NCBI GenBank assembly: GCA_023897205.1
Contig: JAHWDD010000008.1
Coordinates: 3,257,859 to 3,321,858 of the forward strand
DNA from: Exophiala sp. HKRS030
Taxonomy: Eukaryota; Ascomycota; Eurotiomycetes; Chaetothyriales; Herpotrichiellaceae
DNA: 64,000 nucleotides
Direction: 5' to 3'
Positions 32,962 to 42,454 of the stretch are shown piece after piece; position 1 is the stretch's first letter; every line of letters starts with the position of its first letter. The translations under genes and the position numbers were made by a program. The notes beneath the pieces were generated by a model. The model saw only the letters and a list, made by a program, of their open reading frames with translations. It was not told where the DNA came from and searched no databases.

Positions 32962-34867
32962 GTATGATGGAAACGCCGTATTTCTCATGCCGGGTTGTTT
33001 CCCTCGGGAAGCAGTCTGACTTAAAACACCTGCCAACCTGATGTCATCGGGCTGGTTCCGCCGACATGAGCTCTTACCTACGTATCAGCCACAATAAACT
33101 ACTCATCTGTACCAGCAAAATTAAGCTTGGGAAAATGATGAGGTGATCCAGTGCCGAATAATGCCTGCCTGTCAGGTGGACACCCCTTAGGAAGACAGGG
33201 CCCCTTCTTTTAGCATCGCTCCCACGATACCCCAGAAGACGAACTACTGTATATCTGCGATTTCACGCCCCAAGACCTCTCAGCCTGGGAGCAGAGAACA
33301 TGTTCCAAGGTTGGAAGTGTTATCTTTCGTTTTCTAAAAATGCCCCGCGCGTATCCCATGGTTAAAGAGTAGACTCTTTTGGAGCATTCGAAATCAGGTG
33401 CTTCGGGACCGACCAAGGCCGCTTCTAGGCTTTGGAGGATTTGATTGTTTGCTGTTGTATGGCTTGGCAATGTTGTCTTGTATAGCATTCGACCTGTTTC
33501 TACAACGATAGCGTACTGTAATATCCTTGGCTTGGGCTTGAATATGCAAGAAATGGAGCTCGAGTCACTGTCTTGCACTCCGGTCGAAAGGAGTTAGTGC
33601 GGACATATAGAAGGCACTGTACGGTAGCATAGCTCTCTGTTTAAGCGAGAAAGATCTTAAGTACAGTAGTTATCATGTCGAATCATGCTATTACTACCAA
33701 TACCACCCATAGCTCTGAGAATATCTTTCAGACGCATTATAAACTACCACTTTCACAGCTTCCTAACATCGCAGCACGCTATCTACATGAAGGACTCCGT
33801 GGGGCACGCGTTCGGTTGCTGATGGTATCTTGATGGTGGAGAGCGGGCATTGACTAGAGAAGTATCAACGAGCAGGCCTTGCACACTACACGTACTTCTT
33901 ATACGGTACATCTGGACTTCATGCAGCGCACTTAACCAGTGGCTATTTAGCTGGGGCGGCTGGGCGCTTGACAACCCCGGTAATAGTAATTCAGCTGGAG
34001 CAGAACGCGGATTGGGCGGATGCTGCGGATTAAGTCACTGGCGGTGGCGTCCACGATGTAACCATACATCGACACAGACGAGTCTTCATTGGTAAATAGA
34101 AGCACAGGAGGGCTGGGGATGGCCTGATAAGTACAATAGACAGAGAATAAATGCTATGATTGTTAGTAGGGATATCTAACTCATACTTAAACGCTGTATA
34201 GCTGCCACTTAATTGGCGGCTGGGACAGCCTATGGCGTTGAAAAAAAGAGTTTAGCCAAAACTCGCCAACTAACGTAATGTAGTGGCCAGTACGTGTTTT
34301 CTGCGGCGGAAACTGTGTGGGCAGTCTGTTAGATCTTACCCACTCGGTATTTCCCATTTCAAAGGATGTTGTTATATATATCCAACCTAAGAGTGGACAT
34401 GGCGTACATTTCGCAGTAAGTCCTGTTTCGACTTGTTGGCACTTTGGAATTGGTTGGTATCCAATCCGCAGCTAAATGCAACTGATGCCTTATTTGTCAT
34501 GACAAGCTTCTTGAAAAGAAATCGCGTGGCCCGCTCCGATGAAGTGTGTGCATGCAAAAAGCCAAACGGTAAGGTCTTGTGCACCGCCGTTGAATCTTGC
34601 TGTAACAAGAGAAAGACGGTCTGTACTTTCGAGATCTGATAGACTCCGCTGAGCATAGAAAACGATTGTCCTACTGGACCGTCTTCGTAAGAGGCAGGAG
34701 CTGTACAGACTGCTGGTTCGCGTGTAATTTTCGCAAGACAAAAAGGTTTGTTCCAAGTGACTTGGTCAGTGAGAGAATGCGGGCGGTGTCAAACGGCCAC
34801 GAAGCTTTGCTCCTCATGTCCAATAATGCTGACAACTCTCACCTCTAATTGACTTGCCGCATTCATC
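32962..34867. other. Gene-free interval with decayed DNA
   Basis: About 1.9 kb. A 122-codon frame on the minus strand (33578-33210) is the longest, but I find no domain or partner exons. At 34546-34639 the plus strand encodes a Cys-rich stretch that could be a decayed Zn2Cys6 motif. Nothing here is supported as an intact gene. Confidence 0.35.
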
Positions 34868-35113
34868 TATAGGCAGGCAGTTGAGGAGATCATTGATTGC
34901 CACGTTTCTCCACCAAGCGACGACGTACCCCCCACTGAGCTGTTGTCCTAGATTTTCGTGTCTGGCCGATTTCGCCGAGTCAAAATCGGAGGATCGGCCG
35001 TGGCCTTTGCAAATCCCTTGACCTCCCCGACAGTCTACATTTCGGAATCCACAATCGGCCACATTCTCGCAGGCATGGACCAGGAGAAGGGCAAGGCCAA
35101 CTCACAACCATGA
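34868..35113 (+). pseudogene. Fragment of a decayed coding sequence
   Basis: A frame of 81 codons reads QAVEEIIDCHVSPPSDDV, then a TAG at 34949-34951, then IFVSGRFRRVKIGG, SAVAFANPLTSPTVYISE and a normal end at 35111-35113 (TGA). Protein-like composition on both sides of the TAG suggests a former CAG codon. A possible splice acceptor (CTATAG) lies just before it, so this may be a last exon. I do not recognise the family. Confidence 0.4.
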
Positions 35114-35394
35114 AACAGATACTTTCGAAGGTATAACTTAGCGACGTACTCCCACCCGAAAGGCGGAGCTATTCGGCTGGTGGCTTCTGAGCCTCAAAAT
35201 ATTCGCAATCGTTGCCAGGTCGCTGGATGTGCCTCAAGGTTTCATTGTGAAGTATCTCATTCTTTGCCGGGCCGCAGTCTACACAAGGGAAATCTAGTGT
35301 TAAGGACTTCTCGTCAAATCATAGAGTCACCAATTTGCAGATTCTCGTCATATTCCACAACCGTGTACCTTGACGTTCAAACGAACTGTACATC

Positions 35395-36627
35395 ATGGCA
35401 GAGACGAAGGGGTCGCCGCTCGGGCTCTACATAGCACTTCAGAGTACTGGCTTGGTCGAGGTGGCTTTTGACCCGGAAAAGCCCCTCGAAGAGTCCATGT
35501 CCGTCACTTCGACTTGTACAAAGGCCGGTTACAAACCAAACTGGGTTCTCCCGCACAAGGACAAAGTCTACAGTGTCAGTCGGACCAACTTTCCGTACAA
35601 GGGATCCTCTTCTGGTGGTATTCATGCATTCAGAAAGGGCGGGCCTCGAGCTGGTCTGGAGCCCATCAACCACGTCTCCAGTCGTGGTGAAGGAGGCTGC
35701 CATCTTGAAGTGAGCCCGGACGGCAAGGCAATAGTCGTTGCCAACATTACTGGCTCTACTATCACCGTATGCCCACTGGCAGATGATGGCAGCATCGGTG
35801 AACCCACATTCGTGTTCGACTACAACAAGACCGATCCTAATGATGTCGAAGCCCATCCTCACCAAACGTCCTTCGACGAATCTGGACGATTTATCATTTC
35901 GACGCTTCGTACCATGGACAAAGTGGACATTTATCGGTACAATGGTCCCAGCGATGTGAAGTTGGCGAAACGATTCGCCTTGCCAAAGAAAGTGGCTGGA
36001 CCCCGGCATTTTACGACTTGGACCACGGGACCTACTAAAATGTATTTGTATATCGTTAGCGAAAAGGAGAATTCAGTCCGGGTCTACACCGTGGACACAA
36101 GTTCGACTGAAATTGCCGTCGAGCTAAAACAAACTCTCTCGACAATGGGCAAAGACCTGCCGTTGACAGATTTTGGCAAAGACTTCGCGTCAGAGATCAG
36201 CATTAGTAACGACCGCAAATTCCTATATGCCTCCAACAGAGGCCTGCAGAATCTAGAGAACGACACCATTTCAGTATACGCCGTGAATCAGGACCCAGCC
36301 AACGACGAGCATCACCTGACCTACATCGACACCCAGCGGATATACGGCAAGCACCCCCGTAGTTTCTCGCTCTCACCTGACAAGGAAAATAAATGGGTGG
36401 CTGTGGCCAACCAATTTAGTCAAGACATTGTCATATTCGAGAGAGACGAAAAGACCGGTCGTCTAGGGAATTTGAGAGGCAAGCTCAATGTAACGGCTAG
36501 CTTACCGCCTCGGTCTCCTCTAGACCAAGTAACGCTGAAGAAGGAGGTGAATTGGGAAGGCAGCGTCAACCTGCGCGACATTCTCCAGGGGCGAGAAGGA
36601 GGGCCTGTATGCGTGCAGTGGAAGTAG
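35395..36627 (+). CDS. Seven-bladed beta-propeller lactonase / carboxymuconate cyclase family
   Basis: A single exon of 410 residues without a signal peptide. It has the repeated strand pattern of the 6-phosphogluconolactonase (YbhE)/3-carboxy-cis,cis-muconate lactonizing enzyme family: GGCHLEVSPDGKAIVVAN, then HPHQTSFDESGRFII, EISISNDRKFLYASNRG and HPRSFSLSPDKENKWVAVA. In fungi this fold includes 6-phosphogluconolactonase-type hydrolases and the cyclase that forms 3-carboxymuconolactone from protocatechuate cleavage products. Either opening or forming a lactone is possible. It opens a group with an acid permease and PrpF and MmgE/PrpD enzymes, which favours an organic acid or aromatic acid substrate. 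This last point is inference. Confidence 0.85.
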   Translation: MAETKGSPLGLYIALQSTGLVEVAFDPEKPLEESMSVTSTCTKAGYKPNWVLPHKDKVYSVSRTNFPYKGSSSGGIHAFRKGGPRAGLEPINHVSSRGEGGCHLEVSPDGKAIVVANITGSTITVCPLADDGSIGEPTFVFDYNKTDPNDVEAHPHQTSFDESGRFIISTLRTMDKVDIYRYNGPSDVKLAKRFALPKKVAGPRHFTTWTTGPTKMYLYIVSEKENSVRVYTVDTSSTEIAVELKQTLSTMGKDLPLTDFGKDFASEISISNDRKFLYASNRGLQNLENDTISVYAVNQDPANDEHHLTYIDTQRIYGKHPRSFSLSPDKENKWVAVANQFSQDIVIFERDEKTGRLGNLRGKLNVTASLPPRSPLDQVTLKKEVNWEGSVNLRDILQGREGGPVCVQWK

Positions 36628-37013
36628 GGTGGAACTCATATGGCTTAGTAGGTAGTGGTTGATAGTGCGATATCTTGGTAGCTTGTAGTGCACAGATCAA
36701 CCATAGTCTCAAGTGGTCAGCACCATTCGGTCATCTCTACGGATGTTCAGAAGGAGTCTAGTATAGGCGACAGCTGCACCGCTTCTGGGTATACCATAAG
36801 CAACCACTGGGGACTACAACAAGAACTTACCTATGCTCAGAGTACTCATATGCCTCTACCGGTGCCGTGATGGGAGCGGTATGAAGCAGTTTCAATGCCA
36901 TCTCCGGTGTTCGGAACTTCTAAACGGCTCGAGGGTCATCTAAAACAACGTAGGCGACTTGCCAGTCTTGTCGCATGACCAAAAGGGACCCTCCTCAAGC
37001 ATAAATTGTGAAG
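36628..37013. other. Intergenic region
   Basis: 386 bp between the lactonase and the dehydrogenase-like gene, both on the plus strand. No feature beyond an expected terminator and promoter. Confidence 0.45.
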
Positions 37014-37778
37014 ATGACGGCCGACACTAAGAAAATGCCCTCGCTCGCCATTCTGGATGACAATCTCTCAGTGTCCCCAGCACACTTCAGTCACATCCCA
37101 TCTTCGTCCCTCAGTATAAAGGTATTCAAGAATGCTATGCCACTCCGAACTCCTGAGGACGAAGCAGCCCTGATCAAAACTCTAAAACCATTCGTGATCA
37201 TCTCCACGATGCGCGAAAGGACATCATTTCCAGGATTTCTGCTTCGCCAGCTCCCCGATCTCAAGTTGCTCCTCTGCACAGGAACTCAACTCGAGACATT
37301 CGACATGGAAGTGTCCAAAGAATTGGGACTTCCTGTCGAGGACGAATACGGTGAGAAAACCTTCCAAGTAGTCTCAAAGAAGACTCTTCTCCAGACTGCA
37401 GATGTGATTACGATACACTACGTCCTTAGCGAGCGATCCAAGGGGATCGTCGCAGAAGAGGAGCTGTCCCTCATGAAGCCGACTGTGGTGTTCGTCAACA
37501 CTTCCCGCGGACCTCTCGTAGTGGAAAGGGACCTGCTAGATTGTGCGAGCCACGGGAGCATCGCCGGTATCGCGCTCGACGTCTTCGATCAAGAGCCCTT
37601 GCGGTCTGACTCTCTCTGCTGCTCACATGATTGGGCCAAGGATGGGAGTAGCAGAGTCTTGCTGAGCCCGCACATGGGCTATGTTGAGACAGATGTCATG
37701 AACGACTTCTATGCTGGTCAAGCGGAGAGCGTTGAAAGATGGCTGGAGGGCAAGGAACTGGAGGATCGGCTTGTCTAG
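37014..37778 (+). CDS. D-2-hydroxyacid dehydrogenase-like protein lacking the Rossmann cofactor segment
   Basis: A single open frame of 254 residues from the ATG at 37014; members of the family are usually 310-350. The N-terminal half of the catalytic domain is normal (MRERTSFPGFLL, LPDLKLLLCTG). The sequence then passes at about residues 95-110 straight into ELGLPVEDE, EKTFQVV and TADVITIHYVLSERS, which belong after the Rossmann fold's first half. The GxGxxG loop and flanking helices, roughly 80-90 residues, are missing in frame. The catalytic Arg165 (NTSRGP), Glu194 (DVFDQEP) and His220 (SPHMGY) all remain. NAD binding in the usual way looks impossible, so this is either a dying gene or a repurposed protein. 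No splice signals suggest a hidden exon. Confidence 0.75.
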   Translation: MTADTKKMPSLAILDDNLSVSPAHFSHIPSSSLSIKVFKNAMPLRTPEDEAALIKTLKPFVIISTMRERTSFPGFLLRQLPDLKLLLCTGTQLETFDMEVSKELGLPVEDEYGEKTFQVVSKKTLLQTADVITIHYVLSERSKGIVAEEELSLMKPTVVFVNTSRGPLVVERDLLDCASHGSIAGIALDVFDQEPLRSDSLCCSHDWAKDGSSRVLLSPHMGYVETDVMNDFYAGQAESVERWLEGKELEDRLV

Positions 37779-38111
37779 CTTTGCAGACAGCTGAATGTGA
37801 CGGATGGAACAAGTCAGCAATTCGGGGCCCGAGTTGTGTACCCACAATTTGTTTGATGTTCTCTCGTATTGACTATGTAGATTCAGCCACGGTCACGAAC
37901 ACGCTGCCTAGTAAACTGGGAAAGATGCGCTTGCAACTCCCTGAACCTTGCAATATGAAGGCCCTGGAAATACGAGGCCAGTTTTCGGCATTACCAAGAG
38001 CGAAAGAGAACGTTGGGTGAGAAGTGTATCAGACAACAATCAGCATTGGATTATGTAGCATCGGGAAATACCCTGAGAAATTGTTCGACCCCTTACTAGC
38101 TGTTTCGTTCA
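37779..38111. terminator. Convergent 3' intergenic region
   Basis: 333 bp between two convergent genes (dehydrogenase-like and permease), so it should hold both transcription ends. No hairpin or repeat stands out. Confidence 0.3.
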
Positions 38112-39916
38112 TCACAGGTAGTACGTAAAATCTGGATGACGATCTCCCAGACCCTCAGGATCCAGCGATTCCACTTGCACAGATTGAGAATCGTTGCGAG
38201 CCTCGACCTTCTTCTTGTTGTGCGACATGAGATAAAATCTCAATCCGGCCACAAAGCCGAAGCCTACGACGGCAGATCCCAGGGCGAATGCATTGCCTCG
38301 GCGGTATAACGGCTTGTCGCTGTAGATTTGCGCAGCTACAACAACAAAACACTGTCCGACCATACCTTGGATGGCGAACAACCCCGCCCTGGCATTACGC
38401 GTTAGCACATACCCGTTTCGACACGAAGGTTAAGTTTCTTACCTCCTGGTGAAACCGGTGATGTTACTGGTGGTCCAGGCGCTGAGCAGGATGATTCCCG
38501 GGAACGAACCAATGCTGATCAAGAAGCAGCCGGCAAGACGAACACCCTGCACCGAGCTCGCCAGCAGGAGGATCCAGCCAGCCCCATCAAAGGACAGACA
38601 TGCAAGGAGGCAGATTGCTCGTTGCTCCAACCAATCCGAAAGGTAGCCGAACGACACAGTGGAGATGGCCCCAGTGCCAAATACAGCAACGGCGAAAAGC
38701 TGCGTGTCCAGTGTCGAGTAGCCGAAAGACTTGATGATGACCGGGAGAAAGATAGACAAGCAGGCGAAGTTGATCTGGACGTAGCAGAATATGGCAGCTA
38801 GGCTTCTCGTTAGCCATTATAGTGGTCGGAGGGAGCAATATGGGTAAACTTGCTCATGAGGTAGGCCTTGACATCCGTAAAGAGCCCGAGCAGGTGTTTG
38901 GGACGGATCTTGGCTTCGACTTCGTTGTAGGCCTCCTTTGTCCTGCGAAGTGCAATTTTCCTCTGCTCCTCGGTCCAACCCCATTTGAGCCGTTCAGGCA
39001 CAGGTGGGAGGAGGAAGAATATAACGACCCCAAAGCCGATAGTGACCACGCCTGTATCTCCGAGTCAGTAGCCAACGCAAGAATCATCGGCAAATGTCTT
39101 GATCTTATTCTCTCGTACCTTCAATGAGGAAGATCCACTTCCAAGCAGGAAGTCCATGTGCGCCATTCAGATTCTTGAAGATGCCATAGCCGACTAGACC
39201 GTTGAAGGCACCGGCCAGCGCTGAAGTCGAGAAGAACCAGGCGCCACGTGTCGCCAACTCGTTTCGCTTGTACCAAAGAGAAAGGTAGATGACACCTGCC
39301 TGAAGGAAGGCTTCTCCCATGCCCACGCCAAATCGCAAACCCGCGAGAGCGGAATAAGAATTCGCGGCGGCGCACCTAGCTATGGTCAGATGATTCCACA
39401 TTTTCACACATCGAGTGCCAGACATACGAGGCAGTGAATGTTCCCCAGACACATAGTGCTATCCCGAGCTGAACGGGTGGCGTGACGACTCGCAGAAAGA
39501 TGTCTCCAGGCAGTTGAAAGACGATGTAACCGACAGAAAACAACGAAACGATCGTACTGAGTTGGTGGGAGCTAATGTGAAGTTCCTCCGTCAAGCCAAC
39601 GGATGCGGCAAAGCCAACGTCGCCGCGATCCTAAATTCGAAGTCGAGTTGAATAATAGTTGGGTACGATGCGTAGTGGGTGTTGTGCTCACCAGAGATGC
39701 TAAGAAGTACATGACCGACAGCAACGGCAGGATCCAGAGGTCGATCTTGCGCACGAAGCGCCTTTCAGCCTTGAGTTCTTCAGGGGTCTTTGGTTGCTCG
39801 GCGTGGAAAGCATGGTTTTTGGGTTTGATCAGGACATCCTCAGCAGCCACTCCAGAGAAGATCTCGAGCTGCTCAAGTTGCGCACTGGTCTCCTTGACTT
39901 TAGGGGGGATAGACAT
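38112..39916 (-). CDS. MFS permease, DAL5/anion:cation symporter (ACS) family
   Basis: Six exons give 504 residues: 39916-39692, 39630-39428, 39375-39119, 39051-38854, 38797-38443 and 38388-38112. The N-terminus is cytosolic. The core has about twelve helices with DRGDVGFA after helix 1, RFGVGMGEA in the loop typical of this family, WKWIFLIEG at the end of helix 6, and NITGFTRR late in the second half. ACS members take up organic anions such as allantoate, nicotinate, pantothenate and tartrate. Intron 4 (38853-38798) starts with GCAAGT rather than GT; only this GC donor, with a CTAAC branch point and CTAG, restores the frame. The gene lies downstream of the PrpF gene on the same strand and is the likely importer for the pathway. 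Confidence 0.85.
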
Positions 39917-40649
39917 GTCTGCTTGCCGCAAACTGAGGAGACGGGAGCAAGATGCTGTTTGTGCTGCCTTGGCAATGGCTCCAGGTCTTCGTAGGGGCTG
40001 TTGTGGAGAGATCTCTGGGGATATCAGAGAAAGAGAATAGGTAAGATATATGCTGTTGAGCAAAACGCCTAGAAGGTCCGGCTAGTTTAATCGCAATTGC
40101 TTCGTAACCCTCATTGGCGAGTACTGCCCGGAGTATCGGCCACATTGACTTTTCCGCATGATACCGAAAGCGAGTCTAGCCAGCTCCAATACTCTGGTTT
40201 TGACCCCGGATGGGGAAGGAACGAGGGGACCCATGGGGCGAGAGATTGACTGTTTCGGCCTATTCGGCCACCACGTGTGGCAGTATCGTTATTAATTTTT
40301 GGTCTGGACAATAAGGCACGGACGTTCCGGGCTGGAAACCAAGTAGAGCACCACATCTCATCTTTGATGTGGCCATTCCTGTCTGGTCTGCCCAGCCAGC
40401 AAGCTTATCTTGTAATGGCGGAGATTGTTTCTTTGTTGCAGTGCTCGGGTTCGGCTCTGGAAGATGCAAACAGTAGACTACGCTCCCTGCCAGTGACTGG
40501 AGTCGATAATACCTGAGGTTCTAGATTGCGGGCATAGGCCCTGCGTTCTCGTCACCCTACTACGACAGCGGGTACATGTAAAATCAGAGCTCACACCTGG
40601 CTGCAACCGATCTCAAGAGTGGACTCAACAAGGATGGTTTTTGTTATTG
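39917..40649. other. Intergenic region upstream of the permease
   Basis: About 730 bp between the PrpF stop and the permease start. The permease frame stays open upstream to 40063, so a longer start is possible but less likely. No repeats seen. Confidence 0.4.
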
Positions 40650-41924
40650 CTACGTCTGCGCAGGCCCAGCCCAGACTCTTTGGGGAACGAAAACAGTTCC
40701 CGTCATGATCCGCCTTGATGTCCGCTCAAGTGACAATGTTTCATACTCTTTGCCCTTCGCTCTCGCCTCTTTGCTGCTCCTCTTTACATGTACAGGCATC
40801 GCTCCTGCTGGGTGGCTAATCCGCAGCACGTTGCTCCGCTTGCTGCTATCGCTCATCTGTTTCGAGACTACTGATCCTTCCACACGGCTAGCTGCCGCCA
40901 GGCAGACTGCTCCAGTACCGGGCATGGTGTCGTGGCAGCGGTTGGAGAGCATGACTCGGGCGGTGATGTCGACATCGTCGCGGGATGGAGGAGCTACCAA
41001 AATGACAAAGGGCAAGCCAGGACATTGCTCGTCCACGAGTTCCCAGTCTTTGCACTGTCCGATGAGCTGCGTACCCTTTCCGCGAAGTTCTTTGAGACTG
41101 GCCACCGCTCCGCTGTTTTTCGTGATTTGGCCGGCTGTCTCTGAGCCGGTCAATCCAACATCTATTGCGCGGACGAAGATTGAATAATTTCCTATGTCGC
41201 AGATGGAAATCTCAACATCCTTGCCGTCCACTATGATATGGTCAATCACGTTACCCGAGGGTAGAAGGCCCCTTGCAATGTGTCCTCCTAGAGTCTGTAA
41301 CGTATTAGCACCGTAAAAGGCCGGGTTGCTACTGTTGAGTATACTAACATTACTGTAGTCCATCAATATCGGCGAACCTGTGCCCAGAACTCCTGCGATA
41401 CGTGATCCACCTGTAGCGAGTGAGTATCCGGTGGTCGGATCGACCACAATGTGAGAAATGAGGATGCTCTTCGTGTTGGTGTTGAAGATGCGGACTTCTC
41501 GTGCTGTCAAGCTCTCGTCAGTGCTGTACCCTTTGCGGACAATTTTGACAAGTCCCTCGTCTAGAGCGAAAGGACCGACTGCTGAAGATATGTTTCCACA
41601 GTTGCCTTGGTAAGACACTTTGTCTTCATCAGGTAAGACCTGGACGAAAGTAAAATCGACGTCTGCATCTTCGCGGCTGGAGGGGTTGATAAGAGTAATT
41701 TTCGAAGTGTGCGTTGTCGCCCCGCCCATGCCATCGATCTGGTGTGCATCAGGTGTCCCCATCAATCGCTTGAAAACCGTGTCTCTGAGGGGTCCCGGAG
41801 CAGGGAGATCCTTTTCGTAGAAGAAAAGGGCCTTTGATGTCCCACCACGGATATAGGCGCAGGGGATCCCATACTGGTCAACATGAGCCATGATCAGGAG
41901 TCTTGGATAGAGTGAAGAATGCAC
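40650..41924 (-). CDS. PrpF-type isomerase (methylaconitate/aconitate/oxalomesaconate family)
   Basis: A single exon of 424 residues from 41924; an internal ATG at 41891 gives 413 and begins right at the conserved MAHVDQYGIP. Conserved PrpF features are IRGGTSKALFF near the start, DGMGGATTHTSK, the first catalytic-type cysteine in GNCGNISSAVGPFA, and the second in PGTGAVCLAAA. PrpF-fold enzymes move double bonds in tricarboxylic acids: 2-methylaconitate isomerase, aconitate delta-isomerase (Adi1 of the Ustilago itaconate pathway) and 4-oxalomesaconate tautomerase. The gene is divergent from the MmgE/PrpD gene with about 530 bp between them. That pairing strongly suggests a shared substrate of the aconitate type. 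Confidence 0.9.
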   Translation of the reverse strand: MHSSLYPRLLIMAHVDQYGIPCAYIRGGTSKALFFYEKDLPAPGPLRDTVFKRLMGTPDAHQIDGMGGATTHTSKITLINPSSREDADVDFTFVQVLPDEDKVSYQGNCGNISSAVGPFALDEGLVKIVRKGYSTDESLTAREVRIFNTNTKSILISHIVVDPTTGYSLATGGSRIAGVLGTGSPILMDYSNVSILNSSNPAFYGANTLQTLGGHIARGLLPSGNVIDHIIVDGKDVEISICDIGNYSIFVRAIDVGLTGSETAGQITKNSGAVASLKELRGKGTQLIGQCKDWELVDEQCPGLPFVILVAPPSRDDVDITARVMLSNRCHDTMPGTGAVCLAAASRVEGSVVSKQMSDSSKRSNVLRISHPAGAMPVHVKRSSKEARAKGKEYETLSLERTSRRIMTGTVFVPQRVWAGPAQT

Positions 41925-42454
41925 GAATCCTGGACTTGGCCAGTTTCAAGGTCCGGAGGGTTTGCCAGGATGCATAACTACATGCTCGGTCACGATCGGC
42001 CAAGCACATGACGCTGTGTTCGCTGGAAGGCCGGAGTCGGGTTCGGACGGCCAAAAATGCGTCTGTGCTGCCTCCATGGTTGAAGTCGAATTATCCAAAG
42101 TTGTGGCAAATGAGTGGTGCCGAGTACGTTCATCCGGATAAAAACGAGGTTGGCTGTTTGGTTGTGTGCTGCCGCTCGTGCTCACGACCAGACAATAGGT
42201 GGATCTCGGCATTCGTAATGGACATTCGGACGCGAAGCTGTTGACGGGGACGCCGAGTGCTCGCCGACGTCTTCCGTATAGCTGCAATACTTCAGTAAAT
42301 GGTTTTGGTACATCTATGAGCGTCCGCCTGCGCGGACTATCCGTATTATCGGCTTCGACCAAGTTTGCTTCCGTGAGATTGATTAGCTTAACCCTTTTGT
42401 TTCACTGATACTAGCGGGAGACGCAAGAACTTTGGAATCCGAGTGCAGAGAAAG
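41925..42454. promoter_or_regulatory. Divergent promoter (PrpF / MmgE-PrpD)
   Basis: About 530 bp between divergent starts, so co-regulation is likely. CGG and CCG triplets are present, for example near 42030-42050, as expected for Zn2Cys6 factors, but I see no clear dyad. Confidence 0.4.
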
